Assembly: GCA_003557765.1 (NCBI GenBank)
Contig: PWNO01000122.1
Span: 1 to 5,837 of the forward strand
Reading direction: 5' to 3'
Length of the DNA: 5,837 nucleotides
Origin: Bacteroidales bacterium
GTDB taxonomy: Bacteria > Bacteroidota > Bacteroidia > Bacteroidales > UBA7960
Shown: positions 3,201-5,837 of the stretch, piece after piece
Layout of the letters: the number at the start of each line of letters is the position of its first letter
How positions within the stretch are numbered: position 1 is the stretch's first letter
The notes under the pieces: model-generated
Told to the model about the DNA's origin: nothing
Seen by the model: only the letters and a program-made list of their open reading frames with translations
Databases searched by the model: none
Translations under genes and position numbers: made by a program

Positions 3201-5837
3201 ATCCTGCAACCCTCACACAGTTAAATTATGTGGAAGACGAAGGTCCTTCGGTATCCAAGTCCTTTGAGCTGAGCGGCATTAACCTTGATGGCAGCGAGGT
3301 AAACATCACTGCGCCTGGCAGTTTTGAGGTTTCAACCGATAATGTTTCCTTTTCTGCATCGGTAACGCTGCCTTCCTACACCGGCGTTGACACTAATGTT
3401 TTTGTACGCCTGCAGGCAGGACTTGAAGTTGGCAGTTATAGTGGAAATGTGGTTGTTGACGGTGGCGGTGCTACCGAAAAAACGGTATCCGTTAGTGGTG
3501 CCGTAACAGCACCGGTTGAGCCCTTCGATATCCCTTATGCCAATGCATTCAGGAGCCTTGCAGACAACGAGGCCGCCGAAGAAGTCGGTTTTGTGATCGA
3601 AAGCGCGCAAAATGAAGGAGGTGGTGGAGGTTACCTTCGGATTTTCCCAGATGGTTACCTTGAAACGCCCGCCATTGATTTCTCAGCTTATGAAAACCTG
3701 CTGTTTGTATTTGACGCCACTACTTATGGTGGTGCCCTCGGACAAAGTCTTACGCTGATGATATCCACCGATGGGGGCAGTTCTTATTCGGCATTAAACA
3801 CCTGGGAGTTAACAGGCAGTTACGTTACTTACGAAGAGTTGATTGACTTGGGCAAAAAGCGCACGGCCAATGGCAAACTCAAGATAGAAATGACTGCGGG
3901 CACCGGCTCAAGCCGTTTTCGCGACTTTTCGCTTACAGAAGAAGTTATTCCCGATCTTGAGGATCCTGTTCTGAGTCTCACCGCAGGCACCTACTTTGAA
4001 AACCAAACAGTTTTTGTTTCCAATCATGATGAGTACGCTGCAGGCATCTCACTCTTCTACACTACCGATGGTGAAACTCCTGATGTAGAAAGCGAGCCAT
4101 ACAACCACGGCCAGGGCATCGAACTGTTGGACGGAGAGGGCGCCATTACGATCAAAGTTATTGCCATCGAAACCGCCACGGACTCACAAAGCAACATCAC
4201 AACGGCGCAATACATATTCCCCGTAAACGTGGCAAGCATTGCCGAACTACGCAGCCAAAAATCAACCGGCACATTGTACCGACTCACAGGTGGTGCCGTG
4301 ATCACGCTTCAAGGCGATAACCCCCGCAACCAACGTTTCATACAGGATGAAACCGCCGGAATACTCATTGATGACAATGCCGCTGTGCTTGGCACATATT
4401 CCATAGGCGATGTCCTGGAAAACCTCATCGGAACAGTTGGAATGTTTAACAACATGGTGCAGCTCATTCCAACAGTAGACCTCGCATCAGTTACCGATAC
4501 ACAAGTGTTCCCCGAACCAATTACGGTAGGAATCGACGATCTTAACACCGACCACCAGGGAATGCTGATCCTTGTGGAAGGACTCACATACCAGGGAAGC
4601 GCCGAAGTTTTCCAGGAAGAAACAAGTTACCTTTTCCGCGATGTGGATGAAAACAACCTGACACTTCGCACCGTGTTCTCCAACCTGGATTACATTGGTG
4701 AGCCCATCCCTGAAACACCACAAAACATTACAGGCGTTCACCAGGTGTTTGGCACAACCCTGCAAATCATTCCAAGAAACCTGGAAGATTTTGAAGCCAT
4801 GGAAATTGACACACCGTTTTTGTCAGTAAGCCCGCAAACCCTCACAGGATTTAACTATCTTGAAGACCACGGACCATCAGATCCGCAACAGTTTACCGTG
4901 AGTGGCGAAAACCTTGTTTCGGGTATTACCATTACCGCCCCCGAAAGCTATCTGATCTCCCTTTCACCAGATGCAGGCTACACCAATGAAATTGTGTTGC
5001 CACTCTCAGGCCTCAAGGTATCTCAAACCGATATTTATGTGATACTCAAAGAGGGCCTGGCTGCCGGTACCTATAACGAGGATGTCGAGGTTGCCGCTGA
5101 AGGTGCAACACCACGGATGGTTGCCTTAAGCGGTGAAGTTACAGAGCCACTGGTAACACTGGTGCCTTTTGAGACCGATTTTGGTATTGATGAGAATTGG
5201 TGGGCAGACGGAGCAATGGGAAGTTATAATGAGAAAACATACACGGAAGGGGGCTGGTATTTCCATAGTTCCAGTGCAGTAAGAGGAACCGGGGTTGAAA
5301 CCTTTGATGAATCAGCCTATTCATTCCGGGATACGGGTGGGTTCACCATATTTAACCAGTCGGACGTGAATGGAATGACCGGATTCTCTTTGCAGTTACG
5401 CAACTGGATGGGGACTCTGGCAAATCCGGCCACTACCAATAGAGATATCGAAGTTAGTTTGGATGGAGGTGTTTCATGGGAAATCATTCAAACACTAAAC
5501 AGCGACTGGTTTGAAGAGTTTCAGGTTTACCAGGAGTTTGTTTATTATTTTGTTGAAGAACAAGCACTTGAAGCAGAGAAGCTGCAAATAAAAATATCGG
5601 GTGGTAGCGCCGGAAGTGCTGCTCATCGCATCAACATCGGCCAATTTAAAGCGCTTGATGAAGAACCGCCGCCCCCGCCAGCACTGGTTGCTCCCGTTTT
5701 CGATCCTCCCGCAGGCACCTACTATGAAGACTTGACTGTTTTTGTTGATAATTATGATGGGTATGATCAAACAGTAAGTGTTTTTTATACCCTTAACGGG
5801 GATGTTCCTGATGCGAACAGCCCGCTTTACGACAACA
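146..5837 (+). CDS. Giant secreted multidomain endonuclease I protein, 3' end cut by the window
   Basis: This is a single open frame of 1,897 codons plus one base, with no internal stop. The ATG at 146 is the likely start: an in-frame TAA lies at 131-133 and a good signal peptide follows at once. No Shine-Dalgarno sequence precedes it, which is normal in Bacteroidota. The catalytic part is an endonuclease I domain (residues 598-851) with its motifs intact. The rest is beta-rich: three jelly-roll-like sandwiches, three chitobiase-C-like domains (the last cut), two OB-like double domains, three Ig-like domains and one CBM-like domain. Family knowledge says endonuclease I enzymes cut DNA, and often RNA, without sequence specificity using a divalent metal. 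I infer an extracellular or surface nuclease that scavenges nucleic acid or remodels matrix. I saw only four cysteines (C537, C655, C861, C875). The C-terminus is missing, so secretion route and anchoring are unproven. The nuclease call is firm; the roles of the accessory domains are inferred. Confidence 0.95.
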   Translation, partial: MKRFLHIATGLFLLTILLAFGTSNVSAQSGFPYQQNFSDFAFPNDTDVTSFGADNEWVFDATGSHSTRLKYMGDWGAGTATGFRGNDDVMGYQHSGASGIFSASLTLTNNTGEAITLVNISYLGRVERIGEGRSPEWTVEVNGQEVPELFYSTTGNVDEEKSAAVTVNVPVGEDLVIVWSSERGGPSGASKQIGIADVQINAGEATQVAAPVFTPPGGLYFEEQYVSIITVTEGADVYYTLNGNDPTENDILFTDPILVDEDLTIRARAFANGMDPSSTSQATYTFPEITEVATLAALRDMPVDGSYYKYTGNAVIVAMDSFRNRKFIQDATAAILIDDLPGVITTEYDLYDVITDVTGKLNVFNNLLRFQPELNTPEATLNTPVEPAVFALDEVNSDDQAKLVRFEEVSFTSKSVFANGQNYTITDGENEFTFRTDFWNVGYIDDPIPTLPVNITGVIIQHNDDLQIVARDEDDIALSDPPEDPGIITLSTTELPSFRNVYTGNFSDVQFYTVEASNLDGNLTITAGSPLKVSLNCTDDFATSLVLNETAGNVPEHKIYVRAFPTSNGSFNPVINHSDGFVSQAITAHVSGTASQIPSGYYSTATGTAGTLMTQLHNIINDHTVLTYESIWGHFETTDARFDGSVWDVFSYIECEESPYEYVFGDDQQGAGTYPDTEGVVYNREHLWPQSWWSGSDPSPMVTDLHHVYPADRWVNSQKSNYPFGEISNPTWTSEAGNKIGNNAYGSAYSGMAFEPVDELKGDFARAYFYMATRYMDQLPAWSTHSVASSVLDGSEFPGFESWFMTMLLEWHENDPVSQKEIERNNAIYALQNNRNPFIDNPEFAYLVWGDVPEIPVGELCNLDFEDWFNDLPYCWYGIRSNIPQSNVSRYEDNPQSGSYAVRLVNTASGHQRFTTHPVSVTDGTEYAITFWVKGKGDVRTGLFDDRETSWGYAPYNDYVIVDSDDWSQYTQTVIAANTSDIAEFIFSLRNTDEARNHLQIDNVSIEVFEIEDPTLFVDPATLTQLNYVEDEGPSVSKSFELSGINLDGSEVNITAPGSFEVSTDNVSFSASVTLPSYTGVDTNVFVRLQAGLEVGSYSGNVVVDGGGATEKTVSVSGAVTAPVEPFDIPYANAFRSLADNEAAEEVGFVIESAQNEGGGGGYLRIFPDGYLETPAIDFSAYENLLFVFDATTYGGALGQSLTLMISTDGGSSYSALNTWELTGSYVTYEELIDLGKKRTANGKLKIEMTAGTGSSRFRDFSLTEEVIPDLEDPVLSLTAGTYFENQTVFVSNHDEYAAGISLFYTTDGETPDVESEPYNHGQGIELLDGEGAITIKVIAIETATDSQSNITTAQYIFPVNVASIAELRSQKSTGTLYRLTGGAVITLQGDNPRNQRFIQDETAGILIDDNAAVLGTYSIGDVLENLIGTVGMFNNMVQLIPTVDLASVTDTQVFPEPITVGIDDLNTDHQGMLILVEGLTYQGSAEVFQEETSYLFRDVDENNLTLRTVFSNLDYIGEPIPETPQNITGVHQVFGTTLQIIPRNLEDFEAMEIDTPFLSVSPQTLTGFNYLEDHGPSDPQQFTVSGENLVSGITITAPESYLISLSPDAGYTNEIVLPLSGLKVSQTDIYVILKEGLAAGTYNEDVEVAAEGATPRMVALSGEVTEPLVTLVPFETDFGIDENWWADGAMGSYNEKTYTEGGWYFHSSSAVRGTGVETFDESAYSFRDTGGFTIFNQSDVNGMTGFSLQLRNWMGTLANPATTNRDIEVSLDGGVSWEIIQTLNSDWFEEFQVYQEFVYYFVEEQALEAEKLQIKISGGSAGSAAHRINIGQFKALDEEPPPPPALVAPVFDPPAGTYYEDLTVFVDNYDGYDQTVSVFYTLNGDVPDANSPLYDN
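233..757 (+). other. N-terminal beta-sandwich domain A1, residues 30-204
   Basis: The stretch opens with F-P-Y-Q-Q-N-F and closes with I-G-I-A-D-V-Q-I. This start and end resemble those of jelly-roll domains in Bacteroidota surface proteins, whose last strand often reads like 'I-D-D-V-x-I'. It is rich in alternating hydrophobic residues and Gly/Thr/Asn turns and has no cysteine. Two other sandwiches (1127-1267 and 1673-1838) sit in the same place ahead of a chitobiase-C-like domain, with similar openings (P-Y-A-N-A-F; V-P-F-E-T-D-F). The level of similarity was judged by eye. A ligand-binding or spacer role is plausible, but no family name is certain. Confidence 0.5.
770..1003 (+). repeat. 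Chitobiase/beta-hexosaminidase C-terminal-like domain B1, residues 209-286
   Basis: The pattern is typical of the CHB_HEX_C_1 family: A-P-V-F-x-P-P-G-G-x-Y at the start, V-Y-Y-T-L-N-G-N-D-P-T in the middle (residues 237-247), L-T-I-R-A-R-A-F-A near 263-271, then S-Q-A-T-Y-T-F at the end. This Fn3-like fold is usually an accessory module in secreted glycosidases and Bacteroidota surface proteins. Two more copies follow at 3962 and 5690. B1 is shorter in the second strand region than the other two copies. Confidence 0.8.
1010..1579 (+). repeat. OB-fold-like double domain C1 (DUF5689/YhcR-type), residues 289-478
   Basis: The first half carries the motif F-I-Q-D-x-T-A-x-I-L-I-D-D at residues 327-339. 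The second half (about 389-478) reads K-L-V-R-F-E-E-V, then Y-T-I-T-D, Y-I-D-D-P-I-P, V-N-I-T-G-V and L-Q-I-V-A-R-D-E-D-D-I. The 'f-I-Q-D-t-a-g-I' motif and the closing 'lqI..r...Di' are what I know from DUF5689 and related OB-like domains beside Bacteroidota extracellular nucleases. OB folds can bind nucleic acid, but no binding residues can be assigned here. The coding DNA is unusually C-rich at third positions. A paralogous copy lies at 4226-4792. Confidence 0.65.
1604..1930 (+). repeat. Ig-like domain D1, divergent copy, residues 487-595
   Basis: This lies between the OB-like pair and the nuclease, after an acidic-proline linker (S-D-P-P-E-D-P-G, 479-486). It follows the plan of D2 and D3: an opening strand (I-T-L-S-T-T-E-L), F-Y-T-V-E-A-S-N-L-D-G-N-L-T-I-T-A (511-527), then I-Y-V-R (559-562) and a closing V-S-G-T. 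It lacks the 'L-x-Y-x-E-D-x-G-P-S' segment seen in D2 and D3, so it is the most divergent of the three. It contains one of the four cysteines (C537). It is probably a rigid spacer. Confidence 0.6.
1937..2698 (+). other. Endonuclease I catalytic domain, residues 598-851
   Basis: This is a complete match in order to the endonuclease I family (the EndA/Vvn type with a beta-beta-alpha-metal site). It starts G-Y-Y-S-T-A-T-G-T-A-G-T-L, then has H-N-I-I-N-D-H-T-V-L-T-Y. The catalytic motif N-R-E-H-L-W-P-Q-S-W lies at 683-692, with E685 and H686 as likely metal ligand and general base by analogy with Vvn. D-L-H-H-V-Y-P-A-D (704-712) and V-N-S-Q-K-S-N-Y-P-F-G (715-725) follow; an Asn in the latter is expected to bind metal. 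Later come F-E-P-V-D-E-L-K-G-D-F-A-R-A-Y-F-Y-M-A-T-R-Y (754-775), L-L-E-W-H with D-P-V-S (808-818), and the closing R-N-P-F-I-D-N-P-E (835-843). Nothing essential appears missing, so activity is expected. In vivo substrate and cofactor are not shown by the sequence. Confidence 0.95.
2714..3175 (+). other. CBM-like beta-sandwich after the nuclease, residues 857-1010
   Basis: It begins L-C-N-L-D-F-E-D-W and P-Y-C-W-Y, then S-G-S-Y-A-V-R-L-V-N, Y-A-I-T-F-W-V-K-G (934-942), W-S-Q-Y-T-Q-T-V, and ends L-Q-I-D-N-V-S-I-E-V (999-1008). This is the pattern of CBM4/9/22-like jelly rolls ('N-x-x-F-E', 'y-x-l-s-f-w-v-k', 'w-x-x-y', 'i-D-D-v-x-i'). C861 and C875 could form a disulfide in the exported protein. 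Aromatic residues are plentiful, which suits carbohydrate binding, but the ligand is unknown. Confidence 0.6.
3182..3514 (+). repeat. Ig-like domain D2, residues 1013-1123
   Basis: It reads L-F-V-D-P-A-T-L, N-Y-V-E-D-E-G-P-S (1027-1035), S-F-E-L-S-G-I-N-L, I-T-A-P-G-S-F-E-V-S, V-F-V-R-L-Q-A-G-L, G-S-Y-S-G-N-V-V-V, and closes V-S-V-S-G-A-V. This is a familiar Ig-like repeat of Bacteroidota secreted proteins, about 105 residues long. It is clearly paralogous to D3 (1556-1668), sharing N-Y-x-E-D-x-G-P-S, I-T-A-P, and the 'L-x-x-G-x-Y' strand. It joins the nuclease cassette to repeat unit 2. Confidence 0.75.
3524..3946 (+). other. Beta-sandwich domain A2, residues 1127-1267
   Basis: It opens F-D-I-P-Y-A-N-A-F and contains a run of five glycines (1158-1162) before Y-L-R-I-F. 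Then come L-E-T-P-A-I-D-F-S (1173-1181), L-L-F-V-F-D-A-T-T, S-T-D-G-G-S-S-Y (1207-1214) and a closing R-F-R-D-F-S-L. The 'T-P-x-I-D-x-S' strand and 'S-T-D-G-G' turn are typical of cleaved-adhesin/jelly-roll domains in this phylum. It holds the A position of unit 2, directly ahead of a chitobiase-C-like domain, as A1 and A3 do. Confidence 0.55.
3962..4222 (+). repeat. Chitobiase-C-like domain B2, residues 1273-1359
   Basis: It begins D-P-V-L-S-L-T-A-G-T-Y-F-E-N-Q-T-V-F-V-S and continues L-F-Y-T-T-D-G-E-T-P-D (1304-1314), I-T-I-K-V-I-A-I-E and T-A-Q-Y-I-F. The Y-T-T-D-G-x-x-P-D centre is diagnostic for the CHB_HEX_C_1 type. It is closer to B3 than to B1: both carry an extra N-(H/Y)-D-x-Y segment, and 15 identical bases (3981-3995 and 5709-5723) encode their shared A-G-T-Y strand. 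Confidence 0.8.
4226..4792 (+). repeat. OB-fold-like double domain C2, residues 1361-1549
   Basis: This is paralogous to C1, with matching landmarks in the same order: S-I-A-E-L-R (1364-1369, against T-L-A-A-L-R), F-I-Q-D-E-T-A-G-I-L-I-D-D (1398-1410), V-F-N-N/M-F-N-N, then in the second half D-D-L-N-T-D-H-Q-G-M-L-I-L-V-E-G, Y-I-G-E-P-I-P, N-I-T-G-V and L-Q-I-I-P-R-N-L-E-D-F. Eleven bases around the I-Q motif (ttcatacagga) are identical in both copies. As in C1, a nucleic-acid-binding role is possible but not shown. Confidence 0.65.
4811..5149 (+). repeat. Ig-like domain D3, residues 1556-1668
   Basis: It reads F-L-S-V-S-P-Q-T-L-T-G-F-N-Y-L-E-D-H-G-P-S (1558-1578), F-T-V-S-G-E-N-L, I-T-I-T-A-P-E-S-Y, I-Y-V-I-L-K-E-G-L-A-A-G-T-Y, and closes V-A-L-S-G-E-V. 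This is the closest of the three copies to the usual Bacteroidota Ig-like consensus as I know it. It ends unit 2, and sandwich A3 starts within five residues. Confidence 0.75.
5162..5659 (+). other. Beta-sandwich domain A3, residues 1673-1838
   Basis: It begins V-P-F-E-T-D-F-G-I-D-E-N-W-W-A-D and includes aromatic clusters (G-W-Y-F-H-S-S near 1704-1710), F-S-L-Q-L-R-N-W, I-E-V-S-L-D-G-G-V-S-W-E (1769-1780) and Q-V-Y-Q-E-F-V-Y-Y-F, ending I-N-I-G-Q-F-K-A-L-D. The 'S-x-D-G-G-x-S-W' turn is common in Bacteroidota adhesin-like jelly rolls. It occupies the A position of the third unit. It is longer and richer in Trp and Tyr than A2, which would suit glycan binding, but no family is certain. Confidence 0.5.
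5660..5689 (+). other. Acidic and proline-rich linker, residues 1839-1848
   Basis: Two glutamates and five consecutive prolines, then A-L-V, join sandwich A3 to the third chitobiase-C-like domain. A run of prolines gives a stiff, extended hinge between domains. The linker at 479-486 is similar in character but shorter. Confidence 0.7.
5690..5837 (+). repeat. Chitobiase-C-like domain B3, partial, residues 1849-1897
   Basis: It begins A-P-V-F-D-P-P-A-G-T-Y-Y-E-D-L-T-V-F-V-D-N and runs to V-F-Y-T-L-N-G-D-V-P-D before the window ends. The opening is nearly that of B1 (A-P-V-F-T-P-P-G-G-L-Y) while the body follows B2. Roughly the last 35-40 residues of the domain lie beyond the window. Confidence 0.8.

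Noticed and set aside
3617..3631. Five-glycine run as a possible slippage or phase-variation tract
   Set aside because: The codons are mixed (GGA, GGT), not a homopolymer or perfect microsatellite, so slippage is unlikely. It is read as a flexible loop in sandwich A2.
146..5837. Search for a frameshift or broken gene in this unusually long frame
   Set aside because: Every line was read in the same frame and gave continuous sense codons, with domain motifs throughout. There is no sign of a pseudogene.

Overview
The window holds one very large, incomplete gene on the + strand. An open frame starts at ATG 146 and runs with no stop or frameshift to the last base, giving at least 1,897 residues. 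I translated every line in this frame and found it continuous. All other long frames on either strand lie inside it and look like shadows. The sequence suggests a member of the Bacteroidota. The signal peptide ends in the Ser-Ala|Gln style common there, there is no Shine-Dalgarno sequence, and the domain set (endonuclease I, chitobiase-C-like, DUF5689/OB-like and Ig-like domains in one secreted protein) is typical of that phylum, perhaps a Marinilabiliales or Bacteroidales relative. The exact taxon cannot be read from the window.

Layout: bases 1-145 are an AT-rich upstream region with one possible Bacteroidota -7 element at 19-26. From 146 the protein reads: signal peptide (residues 1-27), beta-sandwich A1 (30-204), chitobiase-C-like B1 (209-286), OB-like pair C1 (289-478), Ig-like D1 (487-595), endonuclease I catalytic domain (598-851), carbohydrate-binding-module-like beta-sandwich (857-1010), Ig-like D2 (1013-1123), beta-sandwich A2 (1127-1267), B2 (1273-1359), C2 (1361-1549), D3 (1556-1668), beta-sandwich A3 (1673-1838), a five-proline linker, and the start of B3 (1849-1897), where the window ends.

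The main observation is that this is an organised array. A unit of about 550 residues with order A-B-C-D occurs twice and starts a third time, and a nuclease cassette (endonuclease I, CBM-like, D) sits between the first and second units. The enzyme is probably a secreted or surface-held non-specific nuclease acting on extracellular DNA or RNA. The repeated sandwich, chitobiase-C and OB-like domains probably serve as spacers and as binding domains for glycan or nucleic acid. Export by Sec and then by type IX secretion is likely from family habit, but the C-terminal sorting domain that would show it lies outside the window. No RNA gene, mobile element, CRISPR array or second complete gene was found.
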